Positions 1-8,300 are shown, numbered from the stretch's first letter. The stretch: DNA of 9,862 nt from Methanosarcina sp. (GCA_017883485.1 JADGNM010000067.1:1-9862), one strand, 5' to 3'. The notes: a model not told the origin generated them from the sequence alone. Numbers and translations: made by a program.

Positions 1-392
1 ATATTTGACTATTGGACATTTTATTAACCTTATATCAACAAAATGACCTTTTAGTATAGCATAGTGGTACAAGAGTGCCAGGGTTCGAAATGTGCAATAC
101 AGCTGATTAAGGCAATTAATAAAATATAACAAAGATATTAATGCAATCTAGTACGATAATTAAACATTAACTGGCTCGGGATATTAATATAAAACCAGAT
201 CGAATCTAATCCAAAATAACTAGAATATTTATAATACAGGAAAGGATAGATAGATTCCATCAAAAACTTGATAAACAAAGTGAAAAAACAAAATGGGCAA
301 GAGGAAAATATTTGATAGTAATCCCTCAATGGACTAGTCTCCTGAAAATTGAATCCCTAATTTCCTTTTGCTTTTCCGAATAGGTACTCCAT
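1..392. other. AT-rich intergenic region with no supported gene
   Basis: This stretch before tatC is strongly AT-rich and I find no convincing coding region on either strand. A 63-codon minus-strand frame at 138-329 begins with TTG, has no good ribosome binding site and shows no recognisable motif, so I leave it out. A TATA-like TTTATAAT at 228-235 and an AT-rich AAATATTT near 305-312 could serve as promoters for tatC, but neither is well placed enough to be called. Bases 55-90 resemble loose fragments of tRNA D and T loops without pairing stems. Confidence 0.6.
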
Positions 393-1178
393 ATGTCTGA
401 AGCTGTTGAAAATCTGAGTGTAATCCTGCTTGCCCTGCGAAAAAAGCTGCTTGTGATTGCTGCGGTCCTTTTTACAGGCATTATTATCTCCTTTCAGTTT
501 ACGGGCCCGATTATTACAAGGATGAAAAATGATCTCCTACCTGAGGGTGCAAAGCTGGTTTATGTATCTCCTCTGGAAGTAATGATGCTAGAGCTAAAGC
601 TCTCTATGATAATAGGACTGCTCATTACCCTGCCTCTTATTGCATTCTATATTTATCGGGCTATTTCGAAACGGTACTCCGTTCGAATTCCAATAACCAT
701 TGGAAAGGGCCAGTTCATTTTCCTGAGTCTGGCAGTCATTGTCATGTTTGTCCTTGGAGCTGCATATGCTTACTTCCTGATGCTGCCCATTTTTCTTAAA
801 TTCCTCTACTTGGATGCAGCAGAATCAGGGGTGACTGCGACTTATTCGATCTTCAAGTTCATCTCATTTATAGCAACAACCGTAGCGATCTTCGGCCTGG
901 TCTTCGAACTCCCTATAGTGCTCACTTTCCTTACGCGGAACGGGTTTGTACAGCACCAGACTCTTGTTACCTACAGAAAGCATATCTATGTCCTCACCTT
1001 GCTTGTTGCAGCTTTCATCACCCCTGGGACAGACATTTTTAGCCAGCTGATGGTTGCCGTTCCCATGGTAATCTTTTTTGAGATCAGCCTTGTGATTGTC
1101 AGGATAATTGGGGTGAAAAATAAGATCCCGAAGCCTGATTCTACTATATCTTCGGTTGGCATTTCGAGAAGAAGTTAA
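393..1178 (+). CDS. tatC: Sec-independent (twin-arginine) protein translocase subunit TatC, divergent
   Basis: TatC is the multi-spanning receptor of the twin-arginine pathway. It binds RR-signal peptides of folded proteins at the cytoplasmic membrane and recruits TatA. The 261-residue length and six hydrophobic segments (about 18-38, 66-90, 108-132, 152-176, 197-212 and 216-238) fit the family. Family signatures seen are the periplasmic-loop LPEGAKL, the FELP motif at residues 171-174, the YRKH segment near 193, and TPGTDIFSQ at 210-218, the counterpart of the usual TPPDxxSQ. The N-terminal helix reads LLALRKKL instead of the usual ELRxRL, and the loop that normally carries ExR reads GKGQ (104-107), so both signal-recognition glutamates appear absent. 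The ATG is preceded by AGGT at 382-385 with 7-nt spacing. No tatA is visible nearby and the next gene is 199 bp away, so it looks monocistronic here. The family call is firm; function as a normal receptor is less certain. Confidence 0.88.
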   Translation: MSEAVENLSVILLALRKKLLVIAAVLFTGIIISFQFTGPIITRMKNDLLPEGAKLVYVSPLEVMMLELKLSMIIGLLITLPLIAFYIYRAISKRYSVRIPITIGKGQFIFLSLAVIVMFVLGAAYAYFLMLPIFLKFLYLDAAESGVTATYSIFKFISFIATTVAIFGLVFELPIVLTFLTRNGFVQHQTLVTYRKHIYVLTLLVAAFITPGTDIFSQLMVAVPMVIFFEISLVIVRIIGVKNKIPKPDSTISSVGISRRS

Positions 1179-1377
1179 AGAAAGCTGTACAGAAAACGGA
1201 GAGAAAAAAAGGCAAATGAGTACAAAGGAAGGCTCCATAATTTATTTATTGTTAGAAATAAACTGAAAGGAGATAATAAAGCCTGTAATACACGTTGTAA
1301 GTGGTCCAACTTTCCTGAAATTATTTTTCAGTAGACTAAGAAAGTCTTATTTAACCTGATCCCCTATCTTGAGCGTC
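1179..1377 (+). promoter_or_regulatory. Spacer between tatC and the EamA gene with two small hairpins and a TATA box
   Basis: A T-rich stretch near 1240-1252 could end tatC transcription in the archaeal manner. Two small inverted repeats follow: CTGAAA/TTTCAG (1315-1320 with 1326-1331, 5-nt loop) and AGACT/AGTCT (1333-1337 with 1343-1347, 5-nt loop). A TATA-like TTATTTAA begins at 1348. Its centre is about 26 nt before the ATG at 1378, the distance expected if transcription starts at or next to the start codon, so the transporter mRNA is probably leaderless. The hairpins sit directly upstream of the TATA box, where a regulator could bind. This is inference from position only. Confidence 0.4.
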
Positions 1378-2337
1378 ATGGAACCACAGCAAATAAAAGC
1401 AAATGCCAAGGTAATTGCCGCATCCGTTATCTTTGGGTTTGCAGGAATTTTCTTCTTATTTGTTAAAGATATGGCTACAGGACCTGTGGTTTTTTACCAG
1501 TTCCTTTTCGGTTTTCTCGCCCTTGCAGTTTACCTGGCAGTAACCGGAAAGATTTCAGGAATTAGGCTGAAGGGGAAAAGAAAAGCCCTTTTACTTCTTG
1601 GGATCTGGCAGGCAGGCGTTATGCTCTCTTATTACACAGCTGTGAGCTTTATTAATGTTTCAATATCAGTGCTCCTGCTTTATACAGCTCCATTTTACGT
1701 TTTACTTATAGCTCCTATTCTTCTGAAAGAAAAGCCGAGCAAGAAGAGCCTTGCTGCCCTTATCATTTCTCTTGTGGGTGTGGTTATCGTAGTTGGTCCG
1801 GAGAATCTTGTTTCAGGTTCTTCCGACGGCGGATCCGGATATATGTTGGGGGTCTTAATGGGACTATTTTCAGGTTTCTTCTATGCCTGCATTATTATGA
1901 CTTCCCGTTACCTCAGGGACGAATATTCAGGTCTTGAACAGCTTTTCATTTCAACGTGCGTAACCCTTGCGGTTTTAATTCCTTTTGTGAGGCAGGCATC
2001 TGCGACATCCCTGATTCAGAACCTGCCTGTCCTCCTGTTTCTCGGAGTAATGATCACGTCTGTAGGTTCCATTCTTTACTTTACGGGGCTTGTACACGTC
2101 AAAGCCCAGAATGCAAGCATAATTTCCCTTCTTGAGCCGGTAAGTGCGATTTTTTTCGCGTATATTCTTTTTAAGGACCCTGTTTCTACTAAAACCATTC
2201 TCGGCTGCATTCTTATTCTTTTAAGTTCTCTTCTTGTGAGCCTGGAAGATGAGAAAGAGATAGAAAGCGGAATTTTCTTCAAGGAAAAAATAATTGGGAA
2301 GTCAGATCTTGCCGGAAGCAGAGACAAAATAAAGTGA
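1378..2337 (+). CDS. EamA-domain (drug/metabolite transporter superfamily) permease
   Basis: This is a membrane transporter of the DMT superfamily with two EamA domains, a family that mostly exports amino acids, nucleobases or other metabolites. The substrate cannot be read from sequence. About ten hydrophobic segments form two repeats, roughly residues 6-140 and 150-288. Each repeat ends with the family hallmark: LLKEKPSKKSLAALIISLVG in the first and LLEPVSAIFFAYILFKDP followed by a final hydrophobic helix in the second. A charged cytoplasmic tail of about 30 residues (from LEDEKEIE) follows the last helix. I take the ATG at 1378 (319 residues) as the start. A TTG nine bases upstream would add three residues, but no Shine-Dalgarno supports it, and a TATA box 26 nt before the ATG suggests a leaderless start. 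The gene is unlinked in function to its neighbours. Confidence 0.88.
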   Translation: MEPQQIKANAKVIAASVIFGFAGIFFLFVKDMATGPVVFYQFLFGFLALAVYLAVTGKISGIRLKGKRKALLLLGIWQAGVMLSYYTAVSFINVSISVLLLYTAPFYVLLIAPILLKEKPSKKSLAALIISLVGVVIVVGPENLVSGSSDGGSGYMLGVLMGLFSGFFYACIIMTSRYLRDEYSGLEQLFISTCVTLAVLIPFVRQASATSLIQNLPVLLFLGVMITSVGSILYFTGLVHVKAQNASIISLLEPVSAIFFAYILFKDPVSTKTILGCILILLSSLLVSLEDEKEIESGIFFKEKIIGKSDLAGSRDKIK

Positions 2338-2525
2338 ACACCGCTTTGAATAAGCAGAATATAGATATGAAAAATTTTGGTATAAAAGAAAAACAATAAT
2401 AAAAAAACGAATAATTAAAGAAGATAGACGTCAGGTAGATCGTAATGCAACCGTTTGAAAGATCGACAGTTTGACAGTACCAAAGTTAAAATAAATTCAT
2501 AAGATTAGAGAAAAACTCTAATAGT

Positions 2526-2567
2526 AAAGAAATAGTTTTAAAGAAATAGTTTTAAAGAAATAGTTTT
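2526..2567. repeat. Three perfect tandem copies of a 14-bp unit
   Basis: The unit AAAGAAATAGTTTT occurs at 2526-2539, 2540-2553 and 2554-2567 with no mismatch. The block lies just upstream of a TATA-like GATATATAAG (2571-2580), in the position of a BRE or activator site for a promoter reading toward the helicase gene. It may be a simple replication-slippage repeat in AT-rich DNA. The helical-scale unit length and exact identity make a binding-site array possible but unproven. Confidence 0.85.
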
Positions 2568-2630
2568 TCAGATATATAAGGAAATTATTCGAAAGTAATT
2601 ATTCTAAAACCTGCGATATTATAAAAGACG

Positions 2631-2663
2631 TTTAGTTATTACTAAAGGAGCTTTGTCCTCCTT
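2631..2663 (+). promoter_or_regulatory. Two overlapping inverted repeats upstream of the helicase gene
   Basis: TTTAGT (2631-2636) pairs with ACTAAA (2641-2646) across a 4-nt loop. AAGGAG (2645-2650) pairs with CTCCTT (2658-2663) across a 7-nt loop. They share bases 2645-2646, so the full stems are mutually exclusive. The second contains a free Shine-Dalgarno-like GGAG in one arm. A TATA-like ATTTATAA follows at 2671. They could be a terminator-like structure, an operator or a folded leader; position alone cannot decide. Confidence 0.4.
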
Positions 2664-2789
2664 CAGCTGCATTTATAAGCCTCTTTGAATTTGAGATAAA
2701 CAGAACACAATAAATTTATGAGCAAACATCCTGTATTATTATTATCAATATTATATTTCATTATTATTTGATAAGGGCCTGGTATTTTT

Positions 2790-5700
2790 ATGGTAGACGT
2801 AATTAAGGAATTGGAAGCATTAAGGCAGAATTTGCTTGATCTATCCCTTCGAAATAACCTTCTCAATTACCGCCCTTCGCAGAAAAGGACCGTTTCAATT
2901 GCAGACAGAACTCCTGAGGAAATCTATAAGCTTTTTGTTCTCCAGGAAAAATCAATGAGGTTCAGGTCAAAAACAAGATCCAGAAAAAGCAATAAAGCTG
3001 AAGATGGAGAGGAAAAAGAAGACGATGCCCCTGACAACGAAAACGGGCTTTTGAAGACAATAGGAAAATTTCTTACTCCCGAAGAAAAGAATAAGTCCCA
3101 GAGTTCCCGTTCCGAAGCTTTCCTGGAAACTCCGGATGACAGTGAAATCCTCGATAGAAAGCTTTTTTACGTCTTTAACCAGGCCAATTCCATCTTTGAG
3201 GAACAGGGATATCCTGTGCTTTACCTGGCCGTGGGTTTCCTGCAGTGGAATGAAATCAAGTCTTCCGTAAAAAATCCGAAGGCTCCTCTTCTCCTAATTC
3301 CTATTGAACTTAAAAGAATAGGTAAGGGCCGAAACTTCACTATCCAGTGGACAGGAGACGAGATCTTCACCTCAATTACCCTGCAGGCAAAAATGAAAGA
3401 ATTTGGGATCCGGATCCCGGATTTTGAGATTCCTGAAGAGGTAGCGGGAGTTGAAGAATATTTCAAGGCCGTATCTGCAGCTATCCGTGAAAGAAACGAC
3501 TGGAAAGTGCTCCCTGAAGTCTATCTTGATCTCTTCAATTTTAGAAAGTTTGTTATGTATAAGGATCTTGACCCTGCAACCTGGCCTGAGGATATGTCTC
3601 CTGCAGAGCATCCTTTGATCCAGAAAATCTTTAACCCGCAGGATCCTGAGCGTGAGTTTTCCGGCTTCCTGGAAGAAGAAGTTGACCTGAAACTGTCAGC
3701 GAAAGACGCTTATCTTATAATGGATGCCGACTCGTCCCAGATTGCGGTCATTGAAGATGTAAAGGCGGGAAAGGACCTCGTAGTGGAGGGACCTCCGGGA
3801 ACCGGCAAGTCCCAGACCATTGCAAACACAATTGCAGAATTGATCGCTCATGGGAAAAGCGTACTTTTCGTAAGTGAAAAAATGGCAGCCCTCCAGGTAG
3901 TAAAAGGCAGGCTGGATGCTGCTGGGCTTGGGGAACTTTGTCTGGAAATTCACAGCAACCAGACGCGAAAAAAGGCAGTGCTAGAGGAACTGGAAAAAAC
4001 CCTGAACCGCGAAGCCCCTGCAGCCATAAGCCCTGACAGGGACATTAACGAACTAGAAAAGTTAAAGCACGAGCTCAACGAATACGCGCTGTCCCTTGGA
4101 GAACCGGCAGGAAAACTCTATCCCAGCCTTTACACGCTCTACGGGGTAAGAGAAAAAACCAGGGCTTACTTTGAGTCAAAAGGCTTGAAAATACCCCGTT
4201 ATGAGTTCCAGGAACCTGAAACCTGGAAGCCTGAAGCCTGGACAGAGGCAGAGTCCGTTTTAGAAAAATTGGGACATGTACTTCCCACTCTCGGGCCAGC
4301 CCGAAAGAATCCCTGGTATGGCTGTGAACCGGGACTTGTGCTGCCTTCGGACCTTGGGGAAATCGAACTTCTTATAGATGAATGCGCTGCTGCTTTTCAG
4401 GCCCTCGAAACAGCTTTAAAAAACCTTAATGAGTTATCTGGAACTTCCAGGCCCAGTACCCTTGGGGAAATTGCAGCCGTAATCGATGCCGCAAAAATCC
4501 TCGGGAATTCAAAACCCCTGCCTGAAAAAATGCTGCAGAATCAGGAGTGGGAGTCCGACCTTTCGAGAGTAGAAGCCGAGGCTCTGGTTTCGAGGCTCAG
4601 GCAGTACGGAGAACTGAAAACTTTTGTGGACAAGACCTTTCACCCTTCAATTTTAAACCTTGATACCTCAGAATTTGAGGACTTATCCCACAAGTTCCTC
4701 AAAGTTATAAATCCCAGGTACAGGAAACTAAAAAAAGAAATCCTGTCCTGCTACATTTCAGGGGCGCCTACCCAGAACAATAGAATCCTTCTTGACCTTG
4801 CCTGCCTTTCCGAATGCAAAGCCTGCAGGCAAGAGCTCGAGCGTACTGGGGTAAAAGGTAAAAAATACTTCTTAGATTACTGGAAGGGCATTGAAAGTGA
4901 TCCTGCCCTCCTGGACGAATACTGCAGATTGATTCCTCCCCTCCGTAAATTCATAAAGGAAAGCATCTTCACTGACAGGAGTTTCAAGCTAATAGGAAGC
5001 GGAGTTGACAGTGCTGCTCTTGAATCTGCAATAAATGAGGTTACGGCAGCAGAGCAGGCATTTTTGCAGTCCCTCGAAAAAGTTGGTGTTCGCATAGAGG
5101 CAGATTTCGGGAACATATTCGGAAGCGATCCGGAAGCTGCAAAACTAAATCAATTAAAGTCCCGCGTGATGAGATGGAAAGCAGAAACTCCATCCCTTGT
5201 GCTCTGGAGCCAGTACCTTGAATACAGGCAGGCCTGTCTGAAAACAGAAGCATCCCCTATGCTGGAGGATATTGAAGCCGGAAAAATAGAAGCCTGTGAT
5301 ATGATCCCAGCTTTTGAAGGAAACTATGCCGAGATCCTCCTGCACCGTGCTTTCAGGAAAAGGCCGGCACTTTCTACTTTTATTCGGGAGCTGCATGAAG
5401 GCAAGATCAACAAGTTTACGGAACTTGACAAAAAAGTCCTCCTGGAAAATAGAAAAAGGATTGTGTGCTGTGCTTATGAGGAGACTCCAAAACTGACATC
5501 CGGAGCCTCAAGGGCTTCTGAAGCCGGGATTTTACTTAATGAGCTCAACAGGAAACGGGGTCACATGCCAATTCGTACCCTCATGAAAAAAGCCGGCGGC
5601 CTGGTGCAGAAAATCAAGCCCTGTTTTTTGATGAGCCCGCTTTCCATTGCCCAGTACCTTGACCCCAGAAGTACTCGATTTGATGTGATTATTTTTGACG

Positions 5701-8258
5701 AAGCCAGCCAGGTCAGGCCCGAAGATGCCGTCGGAGCTCTGCTGCGCGGAAAACAGGTCGTAGTAATGGGGGATTCGAAACAACTTCCGCCTACCGACTT
5801 CTTCGATGCTGTTCTTGATTCTCCGGAAAGGGAACCTGAAGACTTTGCTGCAGCAGGTGATATGGAAAGCATCCTGAATGTGTGCAAGCGCAGTTTCCCG
5901 GTCAAAACTCTTCGCTGGCACTACAGAAGCAGGCATGAATCCCTGATTGCAATTTCAAACCAGGAGTTTTATGACAACCGCCTGTATGTTTATCCTTCCC
6001 CTATGCAGAAAGATGAACGCCTGGGGTTGAAATTTGTTTATCTTCCGGATGCGGTTTATGATAGGGGCAAAAGCGGCGCCAATAGGATAGAAGCAAGGGC
6101 TGTTGCAAAGGCGGTCTTCGAACATCTCAGGAAGTATCCCGAAAAAAGCCTCGGAGTCGGGACTTTCAATATAAAACAGCAGGAAGCCGTCCAGGAAGAA
6201 ATCGAGGCACTTCGCAAAGCAAATCCAGGATTCGATCCTAATTCGGGAAATGAGAAAGGTGAACGTTTCTTTGTAAAGAACCTCGAGACCATACAGGGCG
6301 ATGAAAGAGATGTTATCTTCCTGAGCGTAGGCTTTGGTTTAGACAGCAGCCGAAAACTTTCCCTGAACTTCGGCCCTCTTAACCGGGAAGGAGGAGAGAG
6401 GCGTCTTAATGTGCTTATTACCCGGGCCAGGGAAAAATGCGTTGTCTTTTCGAATTTCACATCAAGAGACCTGGTCCTGGACGAAAACTCATCCTTCGGG
6501 CTCAAATCCCTGAAAGTTTTCCTCGAGTTTGCAGAGAGCGGAAGGCTCCCCTTGCCTGCATGCAGCAGGGAAGACTTCGATTCTCCTTTCGAAGAAACGA
6601 TCTCTAATTTCCTGACAGAGAATGGCTGTGAAGTCCACAGGCAGATTGGCTGTGCCGGTTACAGGCTCGATCTTGCAATTCCGGATCCCTGCTGCCCGGG
6701 AAGATATTTGCTTGGAATCGAGTGCGATGGAAAGAGCTATCATTCCTCGCGTGTTGCGCGGGACCGCGACCGCCTGCGCCAGCAGGTGCTCGAAGGGCTG
6801 GGCTGGAAAATCTATAGGGTCTGGTCGACGGACTGGTACCTGCACCCGAAAGAAAGCAAAGAAAAACTGCTTGAAACTGTAAAGGATGCCGTAAAACAGG
6901 CAAAACTGCAAGCAAAATCCGAACCCGAACCTGAAATGTTGTCTATAACCGAGCCTTCTGCCTGGGTTGAACAGGCAACCCGAAGTCCTGCGGAAAAGTT
7001 GGCTGGCTTGCCTGCGGATCCACGTTCAGTTGTGGAGAGTATTGAGCGTGAAGCCGACGAAAGTCTTGAAGCCGAATTCATTGAAATGGGACCTCCGGCA
7101 GGCACCTCCTTTAAAGCTGAAGCTGAGGAACCTTATTCTGGCCCCCTTCTTGAACTAAAAGAAGGACTGGCAAATTCTTCAGGTAAAGATTTCCTGCCGG
7201 AAATGACTTCAAAAGCCGAGTCTATGGCTCTGCTGGCAGATGAAAATTCCCTCAAGAAACCTGTTAGAAGAACAGGAAAGTCAAAGCCCCTGAAATTCAA
7301 TGCGGATCCCGGCCCTGAAAAAATGAATGCATTTGAACTTATACCTGAGCCAGAACCTGAAAAAGCTAGTTTTTACCAGGCATATCCTGAGATAGATCTC
7401 AGCTCAGGCACTGAAAAGAAAAGGAAACACAAACGACTTAACGAGTTTGCTTATATTTACGGCTCAGAGAGATATTTTGAACCAGATCCTGATCCGGAAG
7501 AGGATAACTATACAGGCACTAGATGGAATTCTAAATCTGAAATCGAGCCTGAAATCGAGCCTGAAACCGACACTCAAACCGATACTCAAACCGATACTCA
7601 AACCGATACTCAAACCGATACTGAACTCAACTTTGAAACAGGACCTGAGCTTCCTGATCTTGAAGAGAATAAATCAGAAAAGCAATTCGGAAAAAATAAA
7701 CCTCTCGAAGATGCCGTGTCTCTTTACAGAGCCTGCCCTTCCTCCGGACTTCCACAGTTAGGTGACTTATCCGAGCTTTCTGATGAGAAGCTTGAGGAGG
7801 CATTTATAATGATTGTAGATTATGAGGGCCCCATTCATGCAGAAGTCCTGCTTCAGCGAATAAAGGCGCATGCAGGAATTCCGCGTATGCTTGGAAAAAC
7901 TAAACAGCGAATATTTGACGCTGCGGCACATGCCGAGAGTTCCGGAAATGTCCGGATCGAAGGTGAGTTTTACTGGCCGGTTTTTGGATCTGCCTGTCTC
8001 CTGCGCAGGCGCGATGGAGATGAAACTGCAAAAATCGAATGGATCTGTGACGAGGAGATAAAAGAAGCTGTCCGTTTTGTCCTGAACCATCAGTACTCAA
8101 CCCCTCTTGAAGACCTCATTGTCCAGACCTCGAGAGTACTTGGAATAAAAAGTACACGTAAAAACACATGGGAAAGAATCGAAAAGCTTGTTCAGTCAGG
8201 AATAGAAAGTAAAGAACTAACTCTGATGCCCAATGAAATGATTTATTTTGTTGAATGA
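2790..8258 (+). CDS. Giant DUF4011 - SF1 helicase - PD-(D/E)XK nuclease - DUF3320 protein
   Basis: This 1822-residue single-chain protein probably unwinds and cuts DNA, and its architecture suggests genome defence. The N-terminus carries the DUF4011 signature LLDLSLRNNLLNYR (about 14-27), then a charged insert (about 50-115) and QANSIFEEQGYPVLYLAVGF. Superfamily 1 helicase motifs appear in order: Walker A GPPGTGKS (334-341, K340), VLFVSEKMAALQVV (from 358), Walker B DEAS (970-973), GDSKQLPP (994-1001), WHYRSRHE (1043-1050), IQGDERDVIFLS (1168-1179) and ERRLNVLITRAR (1203-1214). About 600 largely helical residues separate Walker A from Walker B. A Vsr/MTES_1575-like nuclease follows (about 1270-1345) with D1294 in GYRLDLAI, E1311 and D1313 in IECDGK, and YHSSRVARDRDRLRQ. 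An acidic, Pro/Glu-rich linker (about 1370-1635) leads to a DUF3320-like segment (about 1660-1720, VDYEGPIHAEVLLQRI) and a helical tail. All catalytic motifs look intact. The start has no strong Shine-Dalgarno, but DUF4011 begins immediately after it. No methylase or partner gene adjoins it. Family architecture is well supported; the defence role is inferred. Confidence 0.93.
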   Translation: MVDVIKELEALRQNLLDLSLRNNLLNYRPSQKRTVSIADRTPEEIYKLFVLQEKSMRFRSKTRSRKSNKAEDGEEKEDDAPDNENGLLKTIGKFLTPEEKNKSQSSRSEAFLETPDDSEILDRKLFYVFNQANSIFEEQGYPVLYLAVGFLQWNEIKSSVKNPKAPLLLIPIELKRIGKGRNFTIQWTGDEIFTSITLQAKMKEFGIRIPDFEIPEEVAGVEEYFKAVSAAIRERNDWKVLPEVYLDLFNFRKFVMYKDLDPATWPEDMSPAEHPLIQKIFNPQDPEREFSGFLEEEVDLKLSAKDAYLIMDADSSQIAVIEDVKAGKDLVVEGPPGTGKSQTIANTIAELIAHGKSVLFVSEKMAALQVVKGRLDAAGLGELCLEIHSNQTRKKAVLEELEKTLNREAPAAISPDRDINELEKLKHELNEYALSLGEPAGKLYPSLYTLYGVREKTRAYFESKGLKIPRYEFQEPETWKPEAWTEAESVLEKLGHVLPTLGPARKNPWYGCEPGLVLPSDLGEIELLIDECAAAFQALETALKNLNELSGTSRPSTLGEIAAVIDAAKILGNSKPLPEKMLQNQEWESDLSRVEAEALVSRLRQYGELKTFVDKTFHPSILNLDTSEFEDLSHKFLKVINPRYRKLKKEILSCYISGAPTQNNRILLDLACLSECKACRQELERTGVKGKKYFLDYWKGIESDPALLDEYCRLIPPLRKFIKESIFTDRSFKLIGSGVDSAALESAINEVTAAEQAFLQSLEKVGVRIEADFGNIFGSDPEAAKLNQLKSRVMRWKAETPSLVLWSQYLEYRQACLKTEASPMLEDIEAGKIEACDMIPAFEGNYAEILLHRAFRKRPALSTFIRELHEGKINKFTELDKKVLLENRKRIVCCAYEETPKLTSGASRASEAGILLNELNRKRGHMPIRTLMKKAGGLVQKIKPCFLMSPLSIAQYLDPRSTRFDVIIFDEASQVRPEDAVGALLRGKQVVVMGDSKQLPPTDFFDAVLDSPEREPEDFAAAGDMESILNVCKRSFPVKTLRWHYRSRHESLIAISNQEFYDNRLYVYPSPMQKDERLGLKFVYLPDAVYDRGKSGANRIEARAVAKAVFEHLRKYPEKSLGVGTFNIKQQEAVQEEIEALRKANPGFDPNSGNEKGERFFVKNLETIQGDERDVIFLSVGFGLDSSRKLSLNFGPLNREGGERRLNVLITRAREKCVVFSNFTSRDLVLDENSSFGLKSLKVFLEFAESGRLPLPACSREDFDSPFEETISNFLTENGCEVHRQIGCAGYRLDLAIPDPCCPGRYLLGIECDGKSYHSSRVARDRDRLRQQVLEGLGWKIYRVWSTDWYLHPKESKEKLLETVKDAVKQAKLQAKSEPEPEMLSITEPSAWVEQATRSPAEKLAGLPADPRSVVESIEREADESLEAEFIEMGPPAGTSFKAEAEEPYSGPLLELKEGLANSSGKDFLPEMTSKAESMALLADENSLKKPVRRTGKSKPLKFNADPGPEKMNAFELIPEPEPEKASFYQAYPEIDLSSGTEKKRKHKRLNEFAYIYGSERYFEPDPDPEEDNYTGTRWNSKSEIEPEIEPETDTQTDTQTDTQTDTQTDTELNFETGPELPDLEENKSEKQFGKNKPLEDAVSLYRACPSSGLPQLGDLSELSDEKLEEAFIMIVDYEGPIHAEVLLQRIKAHAGIPRMLGKTKQRIFDAAAHAESSGNVRIEGEFYWPVFGSACLLRRRDGDETAKIEWICDEEIKEAVRFVLNHQYSTPLEDLIVQTSRVLGIKSTRKNTWERIEKLVQSGIESKELTLMPNEMIYFVE
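7539..7622 (+). repeat. In-frame 12-bp tandem repeat in the linker of the helicase-nuclease
   Basis: Seven 12-bp units run without a gap. Two are GAAATCGAGCCT (7539-7562), one is GAAACCGACACT (7563-7574), and four identical copies are CAAACCGATACT (7575-7622). They encode residues 1584-1611, two EIEP units passing into a TDTQ series. Because the unit is a multiple of three, copy-number changes by slippage would lengthen or shorten the acidic linker without breaking the frame. The four exact copies suggest recent expansion. Confidence 0.92.
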
Positions 8259-8300
8259 AATCGGCTGCAATGAACTCAAACTGCTGGAAAAATTAGGATG

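Larger units (their letters stand above)
2338..2789 (+). other. AT-rich intergenic region upstream of the helicase gene
   Basis: This 452-bp non-coding spacer contains possible TATA boxes at 2379-2388 (GGTATAAAAG), 2571-2580 (GATATATAAG), 2671-2678 (ATTTATAA) and 2751-2757 (TTATATT). It also holds a triplicated 14-bp unit and two adjoining hairpins, listed separately. If transcription began downstream of the 2571 box, the helicase mRNA would carry a leader of about 190 nt containing both hairpins. Starts from the 2671 or 2751 box would give shorter leaders. I see no small ORF or tRNA in it. Confidence 0.5.

Noticed and set aside
54..92. tRNA-like words: a TAGTGGTA D-loop-like string and GGTTCGAA T-loop-like string
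   Set aside because: Neither string is flanked by pairing arms, the anticodon region is missing and no acceptor stem closes around them, so it is at best a chance match or an unrecognisable remnant.
138..329. 63-codon minus-strand reading frame
   Set aside because: It starts with TTG, has no ribosome binding site, lies in very AT-rich DNA and its translation has no recognisable motif.
2464..2480. Short direct repeat GACAGT spaced by two bases
   Set aside because: Two hexamers in a spacer of this length are expected by chance and nothing else supports a site.
2526..2567. Three 14-bp tandem copies considered as a CRISPR or origin iteron array
   Set aside because: There are no spacers between copies, the unit is too short for a CRISPR repeat, and no replication-initiation gene or further copies are nearby.
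5532..5936. Long minus-strand frames within the helicase gene (also 6056-6505 and 6489-6911)
   Set aside because: They lie opposite the conserved helicase and nuclease motifs, show no family features and are explained by codon bias on the coding strand.
7447..7761. Plus-strand frame with a KPIL repeat
   Set aside because: It is the out-of-frame reading of the 12-bp repeat inside the helicase-nuclease gene and its repetitive look comes entirely from that DNA repeat.
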